A DNA stretch of 64,000 nucleotides from Variovorax sp. 770b2 (GTDB lineage Bacteria; Pseudomonadota; Gammaproteobacteria; Burkholderiales; Burkholderiaceae_C): positions 963,796 through 1,027,795 of the forward strand of contig NZ_FOXJ01000001.1 of assembly GCF_900115685.1 (NCBI RefSeq), written 5' to 3'. Made by a program: the position numbers and the translations under genes. Shown piece after piece: positions 30,504 through 38,503 of this stretch (position 1 is its first letter; the number at the start of each line of letters is the position of its first letter). Under the pieces are notes generated by a model, which was not told where the DNA came from, ran no database searches, and was given only the letters and a program-made list of their open reading frames with translations.

Positions 30504-31604
30504 ATGTCCGCCCCTCTCTCCGACGCCGCCGTTCCGCACGCCGTTTCCGCCACGCCGCTTCCGCCCGAACTGTTCGCCTGTGTCGCTCGGCTTCCCAAGG
30601 TCGACCTGCACTTCCACATGGCAGGCACCCTGCGCCCGGCCACGCTTGCGCGGCTCGCTCGCAAATACGACCTGCCCCTGCCCCGGTCCGTCGAGACGCT
30701 GTACACCTACCGCGACTTCTACGACTTCATCGACGTGCTGCGCATCGCCGCGCAGGCCGTGCGCACCAGCGCCGACTTCGAATGCGTGGCCTACGAAGCC
30801 GTGGAGGACGCGGCGCGCAGCAGCAACGCGCGTCATGTCGAGATGTCCTTCAACCCGCAGTACTTCATGCCCACCTGCGTTCCTTACCGGGTACAGGTCG
30901 AGGGACTGACTTCGGGCCTGCGTGCAGCGCAACGCGACTTCGGCTGCTCCGGCCTGCTGATCGCCTCCTTCGACCGCGGCCTGCCGCTCGACAGTGCCGA
31001 GCGAGCCATGGACGACATCGTTGCCCTGCGCTCGGACCTGGTGGTCGGCGTAGGCCTGGACGGGCCCGAGCGCGAAGGCCCTCCCGCCAGGTTCGCGGCG
31101 CTCTTCCAGCGCGCCGGCGGCGCCGGCTTGCGCCGCACGGCCCACGTGTGCGAGGACAACCAGACGCTGGAGGAGGCACCGCCTTCCAATGTCGACGCGT
31201 GCATCGAGCACCTGGGCTGCGACCGGCTGGACCACGGCTACAACCTGCTCGCCAGCGAAGACGGGTTGCGCCGCGCGCGCGATCGCGGCGTGTACTTCTG
31301 CGTGTGCGGGGTCACGAGCGTGGTACGGCGCCAGCGCCAGCGCATCGAAGGCGTGAAGCGCATGGTCGACGCGGGCCTGCCCGTCACCCTCAACACCGAC
31401 GACCCTGCGATGTTCCACACCGACCTCTCGCATTCCTACGCCACCGTGCTCGAAGGCTGCGGCTGGGGGTGGGCGCAGGCGCGCGCCTTCAGCCTGGCGG
31501 GCGTGGACGCGTGCTGGCTCGACGAATCGGCCAAGCGGGCCTTGCGCGCCGAGTTCGAGCGCGAGATCGCCCAGCTCGAAAGCACGCAGTCCGCGGCGCA
31601 ATGA
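30504..31604 (+). CDS. Adenosine-deaminase-like amidohydrolase, divergent active-site loops
   Basis: The 366-residue TIM-barrel enzyme keeps the metal site of adenosine deaminases: H36 and H38 in KVDLHFHMAGTL, H214 with E217 in TAHVCED, H244 in DRLDHGYNLL and D299/D300 in LNTDDPAMF. It differs from the family where the usual HAGE is HVCE and the usual CPxSN loop reads CGVTSVV, and the glycine-rich LAG loop is GLDGPERE. The chemistry (hydrolytic deamination of a purine-like substrate) is likely kept, but the substrate may not be adenosine. It sits between a lysR gene and a Bug binding protein within the island. Confidence 0.85.
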   Translation: MSAPLSDAAVPHAVSATPLPPELFACVARLPKVDLHFHMAGTLRPATLARLARKYDLPLPRSVETLYTYRDFYDFIDVLRIAAQAVRTSADFECVAYEAVEDAARSSNARHVEMSFNPQYFMPTCVPYRVQVEGLTSGLRAAQRDFGCSGLLIASFDRGLPLDSAERAMDDIVALRSDLVVGVGLDGPEREGPPARFAALFQRAGGAGLRRTAHVCEDNQTLEEAPPSNVDACIEHLGCDRLDHGYNLLASEDGLRRARDRGVYFCVCGVTSVVRRQRQRIEGVKRMVDAGLPVTLNTDDPAMFHTDLSHSYATVLEGCGWGWAQARAFSLAGVDACWLDESAKRALRAEFEREIAQLESTQSAAQ

Positions 31605-31647
31605 CCTCCGCCTGAACCCATACACCAGCCGAAAACAAGGAACCGCA

Positions 31648-32655
31648 ATGCGACCCGCAACTGCCATACGAACCTATCGCCGCCAATGGCTCGCGGCGCT
31701 CGCATTTGTCGCCCTCTCGGGGGCGGCGCCACCCGGCATGGCCGAAGGCGCGTGGCCCGCCCGTGCCATCACGCTCATCGTGCCTTACGGCGCCGGCGGC
31801 AACGTGGACGTGATGGCGCGGTGGATCGGGCCCGAACTGTCCACGCGCCTCGGGCAGCCGGTGGTCATCGAGAACGTCTCAGGCGCCGGCGGTGTCATCG
31901 GCACGGAAAAAGCCGTGCGCGCCAAGCCCGACGGCTACACCCTGCTGCTGTCGGTGGAAAGCACCATCGTCATCGCGAAGATGGTCACGCCTTCTACCGT
32001 CCGCTACGACGGGTTGGTCGATCTGATGCCCGTCACCCTGCTGGGTTCGCAGCCCCTGGCGCTGGTGGGCAAGCCCGCCATGCAGGCGAAGACCAGCGAG
32101 GCGCTCTACGCGGAGCTGAGGTCGGCGCCCGGCAAGTACAGCTACGCGAGTTCCGGCGTGGGAACCTCGCTGCACCTGGGCGGCGAACTGCTCAAACAGC
32201 AAGGCGGCATCGACATGGTTCATGTGCCCTATCGAACCGGCATGCAGATCGTGAACGATCTCAGCGGCAACCAACTGGACCTGGCCGTGCTGCCCTTGTC
32301 CATGGTGATGCAGCAGGCACGCGCAGGAAAGATGCGCGTGTACGGCGTGATGTCGGACAAGCCGTCCCCGGCCATGCCCGAGGCGCCACCGCTGGCCGGC
32401 GTGCCGGCTTGGCGCGGCGCGAACGTGTCAGTGTGGCAAGGTGTCTTCGCGCCCAAGGGCACGTCGCCGCAGATCGTCGAGCAGTTGAATACTGCGCTCG
32501 GCCAAGTGCTGGCGACCCCCAGCGTGCGAAGGAACTTCGAGGACGGCGGCGTCACGCCGATCGGTGCCGGGCCGCAGGAGTTCGCGGCGTTCCTGAAGAA
32601 CGAGGAGAGCAAGTTCGGCGCGATCGTCGCCAAGGGAAGCATCAAGGCCGAGTAG
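31648..32655 (+). CDS. Bug/TctC-family tripartite transporter binding protein
   Basis: The 335-residue exported protein has a signal peptide (RQWLAALAFVALSGAAPPGMAEG), the Bug opening WPARAITLIVPYGAGGNVDV, IENVSGAGGVIGTEKAV, ASSGVGTSLHLGGELL and VHVPYRTGMQIVNDLSGNQ. These periplasmic proteins, hugely expanded in Burkholderiales, bind small carboxylates or amides, mostly without adjacent membrane subunits, as here. The lysR and deaminase-like genes just upstream in the same direction suggest that its ligand is related to the deaminase substrate. This is inference. Confidence 0.92.
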   Translation: MRPATAIRTYRRQWLAALAFVALSGAAPPGMAEGAWPARAITLIVPYGAGGNVDVMARWIGPELSTRLGQPVVIENVSGAGGVIGTEKAVRAKPDGYTLLLSVESTIVIAKMVTPSTVRYDGLVDLMPVTLLGSQPLALVGKPAMQAKTSEALYAELRSAPGKYSYASSGVGTSLHLGGELLKQQGGIDMVHVPYRTGMQIVNDLSGNQLDLAVLPLSMVMQQARAGKMRVYGVMSDKPSPAMPEAPPLAGVPAWRGANVSVWQGVFAPKGTSPQIVEQLNTALGQVLATPSVRRNFEDGGVTPIGAGPQEFAAFLKNEESKFGAIVAKGSIKAE

Positions 32656-33100
32656 CCAGGACAGGCCGAGGAACGATGAGCGCGTGACGACCAGACGCAT
32701 ATGCATCGTCATGGCGACGAGCCAGGCTGCCTCGCCAATGGCTGGCCTGTTGCTCTACCCCCGGTCGCACGTCGACGCAATACCTTCTGGGCTTCACCGG
32801 CCGCGGCGGCGGACACGTCCGGCAAGAACAACCTTCGCTCGGGCTCGCAACTACAAATTCTGGAGGCTCGGCGAGCTTGCCATGCCGTACTTGCCGGTGC
32901 GCTTATGTATGAAAAGCGACGGTCGCCCGCATCGAGGCGATTCCCTGAGCGGTTTGTTCTCCCTGGCCTCTACCGGCGCCAAATCACCGTCGAGAGGCAG
33001 TGTGCTTGTTCGACGTGAGCGCGGGGCGTCGCCGCCGGCGATGCGCTCGCGGCGGTGGGCATCGCCAGCCGCTGCCGTTGGTGGTCTTCGGCCGTGCCGC
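32656..33100. other. 445-base stretch without a recognisable gene
   Basis: Between the Bug protein and the convergent NHL gene I see no frame with family features, no ribosome site and no terminator with a T run. Codon-position bias is weak compared with flanking genes, as in decayed sequence. It may be a remnant of a deleted gene inside the island, or untranslated spacer. Confidence 0.5.
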
Positions 33101-34489
33101 TCAGGGCGCGCCGACCGGTGCGATCTTGCGGATGCGGTTGCCCAGGGTATCGGCCACATAGACCGTGCCATCGGCGCCGACCGCCACGCCGGATGGTTCG
33201 CTGAACCTTGCCGCCGAGCCGATGCCGTTCTGCGAGCCCATCACGCCGGCCTGGCCTGCCACCGTGGAGACCACACCTTCGGGCGTGATCTTGCGAAGGA
33301 TGCTGTTGCCCGTGTCGGCCACGTAGAGGTTGCCAGCGGGGTCGAAGGCCACGCCGCCCGGGCGCTGGAAGGTCGCGCTGGCGGCCGCGCCGTCCGCAGC
33401 GCCTGCTGCTCCCGAGCCCGCGAAGGTCGTGACCACGCCAGCTTGCGTCACCTTGCGGATCCGGTTGTTGTCGCTGTCGGCCACGAAGAGGTTGCCCGCG
33501 GCGTCGGCCGCGATGCCGTAGGGCCGCGCGAACGATGCGGCGGCGCCGGTGCCTTCGGCAAAGCCGAACCCGCCGGAGCCGGCCAGCGTGGTCACGTCGC
33601 CCGCCGGCGTGATCTTGCGGATGAGGGAGGTGTTGAGTTCTGCCAGGTAGATGTTGCCGGCACCGTCCAGCGTCATCGCGATCGGGCCGGTGAACGTGGC
33701 GTTCGCGGCATTGCCGTCGACCGAGCCGCCCGCACCGGTGCCCACGAACGTCGTCACGTCGGCCGCCGGGGTGATCTTGCGGATGCGGTTGCCGGAGAAT
33801 TCCGCGACGTAGAGATCGCCCGAGGGCGCCAGCGCAATGGCAGCCAGGTTGTTGAACGAGGCGGCCGTGCCGTTGCCGTCGACCGTGGCGGTCGTGTTGT
33901 TGCCGGCAAAGGTGGTGACGTCGCCGTTGGCCGCGATCTTGCGCACGCGGTTGCGTGCAACGTCCGACACGATCAGTCCGCCGTTCTTGTCGATGACGAT
34001 GCCGTAAGGATCGGCAAACGTCGCTGCGGTGCCGTTGCCGTCGAGCGCGCCGATGGCGCCGGATCCTGCGAGCGTCGACACCTGTCCCACGGCCGCCGAG
34101 CAGGCCACGGTCACGTCGCCGACATCGGCAGTGACGGTGCCGCTGCCCCTGGTCACGGCGCAGAACTGCCAGAAGGGCTGGGTGCGCACGCTGACAGCGT
34201 AGGTAGATCCTTCGGCGATCCCGGTCGCAAAGGTGAACTTGCCATCGGCCGTCAGCGTGAGGTCGTCACCCGCGTTGCTCTGCAGCACCAGATTGCCGAC
34301 CAGGCCGGTCACCGTGCCGCTGACCGTGTGCTTGGCGACGACCGGGGTCACCACGGGTTGCACCGGCGCCGGTGCCGTGATCGGAAAGAAGCCGCTCCCG
34401 CCATTGCCGCCTCCGCCACAGGAAGCCAGCAATGCAATCGCTGCCGCCACGGCGCCGCGGCGCCCGTAGAAATTCATTTGACTTGTCAT
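33101..34489 (-). CDS. NHL-repeat exported lipoprotein
   Basis: The 462-residue protein begins with a lipoprotein signal (AVAAAIALLASC, then GGGGNGGSG), a short Pro/Val-rich linker, and a beta-rich domain (residues about 55-130). From about residue 138 it has six NHL units such as FADPYGIVIDKNGGLIVSD and NRIRKITPAADVTTFVGTG, forming a beta-propeller. NHL lipoproteins bind proteins or carbohydrates on the cell surface; the target is unknown. It is transcribed toward the Bug gene and lies alone, with a leftward terminator upstream that isolates it. Confidence 0.9.
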   Translation of the reverse strand: MTSQMNFYGRRGAVAAAIALLASCGGGGNGGSGFFPITAPAPVQPVVTPVVAKHTVSGTVTGLVGNLVLQSNAGDDLTLTADGKFTFATGIAEGSTYAVSVRTQPFWQFCAVTRGSGTVTADVGDVTVACSAAVGQVSTLAGSGAIGALDGNGTAATFADPYGIVIDKNGGLIVSDVARNRVRKIAANGDVTTFAGNNTTATVDGNGTAASFNNLAAIALAPSGDLYVAEFSGNRIRKITPAADVTTFVGTGAGGSVDGNAANATFTGPIAMTLDGAGNIYLAELNTSLIRKITPAGDVTTLAGSGGFGFAEGTGAAASFARPYGIAADAAGNLFVADSDNNRIRKVTQAGVVTTFAGSGAAGAADGAAASATFQRPGGVAFDPAGNLYVADTGNSILRKITPEGVVSTVAGQAGVMGSQNGIGSAARFSEPSGVAVGADGTVYVADTLGNRIRKIAPVGAP

Positions 34490-34528
34490 GATCCTCAGCC
34501 CTCGTTGAAGTTATTGATGCGCAAAAAA

Positions 34529-34562
34529 GAAACCTCTCGAGCCCGAAAGCTCAAGAGGTTTC
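34529..34562 (-). terminator. Leftward rho-independent terminator
   Basis: GAAACCTCTCGAGC and GCTCAAGAGGTTTC form a 14-bp stem with one mismatch and a six-base loop; on the minus strand the stem is followed by CTTTTTTG. It would end transcripts coming from the cold-shock fragment and its neighbour, before the NHL gene begins at 34489. Confidence 0.8.
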
Positions 34563-34844
34563 TAATTGCAATTTATAGAAGTAAATGTATCCCGCCTATC
34601 CCTGAGATTAGGTATGTCGGGAATCGATCATGTTTTTTGCAAGCCAGCCAGTCGCTCGCCTCCATCGTCGAGGAAGCTCCCCCTCGTCGGTTGGGCTGCG
34701 CGCCGAGGACGGGCGAGGTTTCTTGCCGGCCGCGCGTTCTTGGAAGCAGGTTTTGGCGTCTTTCCGGGCGATCGACTCGCCAGCGCGTCGCGAGGCTTCC
34801 CGACGCCCGTCGGCGATTCGATGCAGTTCCTCTCTGCCGCCGAA

Positions 34845-35108
34845 CTACCAGGCCAGCTTGAACACTGTGATCGCGGCCAACTGGCAGTAGCGATGCAGGG
34901 GCATAGCGGTCGGGAGCGCGGTGGGTGTCTGCTCCTGCCGCCGAGTGTCCGGCGTCGGCGGGGGCGCGGGCGCTGCCTTCTGAGGCAGAGGCTCTGCGCT
35001 TGCGTCTGCTTCCCGCATTTGCGCGGCTGGTTTTTTGGGCCCCGCGGCAGGCACGCCTTCAGAGGAGGGCGTCCTCAGTCGAAGAATCGATCTCGTCTGC
35101 GCGCTCAT
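34845..35108 (-). CDS. Hypothetical 87-residue frame after the cold-shock fragment
   Basis: The ATG overlaps the stop of the cold-shock fragment (ATGA), giving MSAQTRSILRLRTPSSEGVP and a Pro/Ala-rich body without motifs. It lies inside the proposed island next to its right boundary. Composition is compatible with translated or random GC-rich DNA; I list it because of the ATGA coupling and the terminator that follows. Nothing supports a function. Confidence 0.25.
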   Translation of the reverse strand: MSAQTRSILRLRTPSSEGVPAAGPKKPAAQMREADASAEPLPQKAAPAPPPTPDTRRQEQTPTALPTAMPLHRYCQLAAITVFKLAW

Positions 35109-35290
35109 GCAGTCTTGCGTTCCTCGGAGGAGCCCTCCTCGAAGCTCAGTGCCATGCCCACCTGCGGCAACACCCGTCGGTCGCTGAAATCGCGCAGGTG
35201 CACGAACACATCGGCCGGCACGTCGGGACTGCGGATGAAGCCGAAGCCGCGCTCGGCCTCCCAGCGAACGAGTCGACCTTGGCGTTTCAT
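35105..35290 (-). pseudogene. Cold-shock domain fragment, N-terminal half of the split gene
   Basis: The frame gives MKRQGRLVRWEAERGFGFIR, with RNP1 in GFGFIRSPD and RNP2 in DVFVHLRDF, then VLPQVGMALSFEE, where homology ends. Nine unrelated residues (GSSEERKTA) follow before a stop. In intact fusion proteins FEE is followed by IHVGGKGPRA, exactly the residues with which the truncated DUF1294 gene at 28608 begins. A cold-shock barrel normally needs about 65-70 residues; the last strand is lost here, so it may not fold. Confidence 0.75.
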
Positions 35291-35562
35291 GTCTGGAGGC
35301 GGGCTGGGGGAGGGCACATGGCTGCGATTCTCCCTTGCCCTTTTTCTTGCCCCTGATGGACCCGGCCCCTATCATCGGCCGCTCATGCACCTGCACCACT
35401 CTCCCCCTCCGTCGACCTGCCGCTGACGCGCGCCTCGTGCCGCGCTCAGACCTGCAAGTGGTCGCCGTCGTTCGCCTCCTTCACGAGGCCGGATGACGGC
35501 CGGATGGTCATGCCCACCCTCGACAACCAAAGAGCGGCGGGCGTCATGGAGAGTTTCAAACA

Positions 35563-36480
35563 ATGAACGCAAGAATGTCTGCCGCCCTGGCCTGGGGCGG
35601 CGTGTTGCTGGCCGGTGCGCTGTGGGGCGGCGGCGCGCTGGTGGCGCAATTCCTCATCGATGGCGGCATTGCGCCGCAGAGCCTGTCGCTGGCGCGCTTC
35701 GCGCTCGGCGTGCCGCTGTTGTGGTGGCTGCATTGGAGGGTGCAACGCGCACCGCAATCCACGGGCGCGCGCTGGCGCGACCTGTCGCGGCAGGAGCGGT
35801 TCCAGGTGGTCGGCACCGGCGCCGCGATGGCGCTGAACGTGAGCTGCTGGTTCGCCGGCATCGCACACCTGGGCGCGGCACTGCCGACGGTGATCTCGAT
35901 CTGCTGCGCGCCGGTGATCGTGGTGCTGGTGTCGGTCGCGCGCGGCTACGAGCGCTTCGGCCTGCGCCTGGCCTCCGGACTGGCGCTGGCGCTCGCGGGC
36001 GTGGCGCTGCTCGTGATGCCTGCCGACGGATGGGGCCCGCTGCCTGCAGGGCACGCCGCGGGGCTGGCCTGGTCGTTCGGCTCGGCCCTCTGCTACGCGC
36101 TGGTGGTGCTCGGCAATGCGCGGATGCCGGCGCGCGTGCCGGCCGTCACGGCGTCGGCCTGGGGCATGAGCGTCGCGGCGCTGTGCATGCTCGCGGTCGC
36201 CTGGACTACGGGCATCACGTGGCCCGGCGGCGCGGCCCAGTGGCTCGGCGCCGCCTACACGGGCGTGGTCACGACCTCGGTCGCCTATCTGGCCTTCGCA
36301 TGGGGCGCGCGGCGCCTGTCGCCCACGGCGGCGGTCGTCGGCACGCTCATCGAGCCGCTGGTGGCCGCGTTGCTGGCGGCGCTGCTGCTCGCGCAGCCGA
36401 TGGCGCCACGCCAGTGGATGGGGGCCGTGCTGCTGGCGCTGGCCATGCTGCTGCTCATGCGCCGACGCAAGGACGCCTGA
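35563..36480 (+). CDS. EamA/DMT-family transporter
   Basis: The 305-residue product has ten hydrophobic helices in two EamA repeats, with ALWGGGALVAQFLIDGGIAP in the first and AYTGVVTTSVAYLAFAWGARR, TAAVVGTLIEPLVAALLAALLL in the second. Such proteins export amino acids or other metabolites with protons. The second repeat carries the usual E-P dipeptide. No regulator or pathway neighbour tells the substrate. A 245-base gap lies upstream; it is the first unambiguous resident gene right of the rearranged region. Confidence 0.9.
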   Translation: MNARMSAALAWGGVLLAGALWGGGALVAQFLIDGGIAPQSLSLARFALGVPLLWWLHWRVQRAPQSTGARWRDLSRQERFQVVGTGAAMALNVSCWFAGIAHLGAALPTVISICCAPVIVVLVSVARGYERFGLRLASGLALALAGVALLVMPADGWGPLPAGHAAGLAWSFGSALCYALVVLGNARMPARVPAVTASAWGMSVAALCMLAVAWTTGITWPGGAAQWLGAAYTGVVTTSVAYLAFAWGARRLSPTAAVVGTLIEPLVAALLAALLLAQPMAPRQWMGAVLLALAMLLLMRRRKDA

Positions 36481-36545
36481 ACCAAGGGCGCCTGAATCTA
36501 CCGCGTCGGGCCAGGACCGCGCAGTCCGTTGTATGGTGTGGCCCC

Positions 36546-37457
36546 ATGAGCAGTTCGCCCCACCTGCCGGCATCGTGGACACGCACCCTGGCGCGTGCCG
36601 TCCTGTATGCCATCTCGCTACCGGCCCTCGCGGCAGCCCCGGAGTCCGCCGCACCGGGCGGGCCCGCCCAGGCCCTGCGCGCCACCCACCAGCGCCTGAG
36701 CGACAAGCTGGACCACAGCAGCTTCGGGCGCCCCGTGCAACTCGATTCGAGCGAGACGGCCAACGGGCTGGAGGGCGACATCTATGCCGTGATCGACCAC
36801 CCCCTGTCGGAGGTCACGGCCGCATTCAAGGGATCGGCCCACTGGTGCGAACTGCTCACGCTGCACATCAACAACCGGCGCTGCAGGATCGGCACGGCGC
36901 AAGGGCGCGAAACGCTCACGCTCTACGTGGTGCGCCGCTACGACAAGCCGGTCGACCAGGCCTTCGAGCTGCCCTTCATCTACCGCGTGGCCAGCGCGAC
37001 GCCCGAGAACCTGTCCGTGGAACTCTCGGCCGCCAGCGGCCCGTTCGGCACGAGCAACTACCGCGTCACGCTCGAGGCGGTGGCGCTCGACGAGCGCAAG
37101 AGCTTCGTGCACTTCAGCTACGGCTACGACCACAACATGATGGTGCGGGTGGCGACCCAGGCCTACCTGGCGACCTTCGGCCGCGACAAGGTCGGCTTCA
37201 CCGTGGTGGGCAAGGCGGCCGACGGCAAGCCCGAGTACATCCGCGGCCTGCGGGGGCTGGTGGAGCGCAACGCGATGCGCTACTTCCTCACGCTGGACGC
37301 CTACCTGTCGAGCGATGCCGCGGACGCCGCCGAGCGGCGCCAGCGCCACTGGTTCGCGGGGGCCGAGCAGTACCCGCGGCAACTGCACGAGGTCGACCTG
37401 GACACCTATCTGGCCCTCAAGCGCGAAGACCGGCAGCGCGACGGCGCCGGCCGTTGA
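36546..37457 (+). CDS. Hypothetical exported protein of about 303 residues
   Basis: I do not recognise the family. The N-terminus has a hydrophobic stretch (TLARAVLYAISLPALAA) that could be a signal peptide, then a soluble alpha/beta region with VIDHPLSEVTAAFKGSAHWC (START-like opening), CRIGTAQGRETLTLYVVRRY and FVHFSYGYDHNMMVRVATQA. The order of strands and the ligand-pocket-like hydrophobic pattern recall SRPBCC proteins, but no diagnostic motif is present. Two conserved-looking cysteines flank CELLTLHINNRRC. It follows the EamA gene by 65 bases and converges with the CoA transferase gene. Confidence 0.75.
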   Translation: MSSSPHLPASWTRTLARAVLYAISLPALAAAPESAAPGGPAQALRATHQRLSDKLDHSSFGRPVQLDSSETANGLEGDIYAVIDHPLSEVTAAFKGSAHWCELLTLHINNRRCRIGTAQGRETLTLYVVRRYDKPVDQAFELPFIYRVASATPENLSVELSAASGPFGTSNYRVTLEAVALDERKSFVHFSYGYDHNMMVRVATQAYLATFGRDKVGFTVVGKAADGKPEYIRGLRGLVERNAMRYFLTLDAYLSSDAADAAERRQRHWFAGAEQYPRQLHEVDLDTYLALKREDRQRDGAGR

Positions 37458-37463
37458 CATCGC

Positions 37464-38345
37464 TCAGCCGGCCAGCGTGAGCAGCGGCACGTCGCGCTCG
37501 CGGCTCATGGCGTCGAGCTCGGCGCGGGTGCGGGTTGCAAGCCACGAAGCCAGCGCCTCGTGCGTCGCCCTGGCCATCATGTCGGGCGGCGTCACGCCGG
37601 CTGCTTCGCACAGGCTCTTCGCGAAATGCGGCTCCAGCGCCGCCACCGCGACGCGGCCATCGGCGCAGGGATAGACCCGATAGCCCGCATGCGCGCCGCC
37701 CACCGCGCCCGCGGGCTGCGTGAGGCCCCAGGTGCGCGGCAGCGCGAGCCAGTCGGCCGAGGCGTTCAGGGCCACTTCGAGGTAGATGCCCGCGGCCTTG
37801 TCGCCGCCACGGGCGTGCCGCAGCGTGGCCGTCAGCACCGCTTCGCTCGCGAGCAGCGCGCCGCCCATGTCGGCGTAGAGCGTGGGCGGCAGTTCGGTGC
37901 CGGTGACCAGGCCGCTCTCGGCCAGGTAGGTGAGGTCGTGGCCCGGCTCCTCGGCGCGGTCGCCCGGCGCGCCGACGATGGCCACCTGCGACAGCGACGG
38001 ATGGCGCGCCTGCAGCGCGGGCCAGTCCAGGCCCAGCTTGCGCAGCGCGGAGGGCCGGAACGAGGTAAGCAGCACGTCGGTCGCCGCGAGGGCTTCGTGC
38101 AGCCTTTGCTGCCCCGCTTCGGTCTTCAGGTCGGCCGTGTCGATGGCGATGCCCTGGTGCAATGCGGCATACGCCGGCTGGTTGTAGAGCGCCATCGGGT
38201 CACCGGCCGGCGGCTCCAGCTTCAGGCAGGTGGCGCCCATCGTTCGGCAGCGCAGCAGTGCTGCCGGGCCCGGCAGGTTCAGCGCAAGGCTCAGGACGCG
38301 CACCCCTTCGAGGGGAAGGAATGCGGTGGCGGCGGGGCTTGGCAT
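37464..38345 (-). CDS. Short CaiB/BaiF-type CoA transferase (family III)
   Basis: The 293-residue product has the family III opening LEGVRVLSLALNLPGPAALLRCRTMGATCLKLE, the conserved GHDLTYLAESGLVTG and a downstream ADMGGALLASEAVL with the likely catalytic Asp. It is about 100 residues shorter than usual for the family, ending soon after VYPCADGRVAVAALEPHFA. Alpha-methylacyl-CoA racemase-like members of this size occur in Comamonadaceae, so it may be complete. The ATG at 38345 is followed directly by the domain. No operon partner is next to it. Confidence 0.87.
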   Translation of the reverse strand: MPSPAATAFLPLEGVRVLSLALNLPGPAALLRCRTMGATCLKLEPPAGDPMALYNQPAYAALHQGIAIDTADLKTEAGQQRLHEALAATDVLLTSFRPSALRKLGLDWPALQARHPSLSQVAIVGAPGDRAEEPGHDLTYLAESGLVTGTELPPTLYADMGGALLASEAVLTATLRHARGGDKAAGIYLEVALNASADWLALPRTWGLTQPAGAVGGAHAGYRVYPCADGRVAVAALEPHFAKSLCEAAGVTPPDMMARATHEALASWLATRTRAELDAMSRERDVPLLTLAG

Positions 38346-38503
38346 AGGGCGTATATCCAAAGAACAGGTTGCTATCGAATGCGTAGCTGGTTGCCCAGGC
38401 AGCACAAGGGCTGCACGCCGCATCCACCTCGAAAACGGCCGCTGGCGGCCTTCGCGCGCCGGGTTATCGTCGCGGCCATTCTCACTCGACGCCAGGGAGC
38501 GCC

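Larger units (their letters stand above)
28609..35134. mobile_element. Putative 6.5-kb island inserted into a cold-shock/DUF1294 gene
   Basis: The two boundaries are placed where the halves of one gene stop matching: joining 28606-28608 (CTC) to 35135-35143 restores the reading FEEIHVGGKGP. CTC occurs at both edges, compatible with a 3-bp target duplication. Inside are transposase fossils at the left end, a lysR gene, a deaminase-like gene, a Bug binding protein, an NHL lipoprotein and two stretches without genes. No terminal inverted repeats or intact transposase were found, so the mechanism of insertion is unknown. Boundaries are inferred from protein-level continuity, not from a comparison genome. 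Confidence 0.6.

Noticed and set aside
28609..35134. Short shared AACGCAA near both island ends as terminal inverted repeats
   Set aside because: The seven-base match sits at different distances from the boundaries and is too short to support a TIR.
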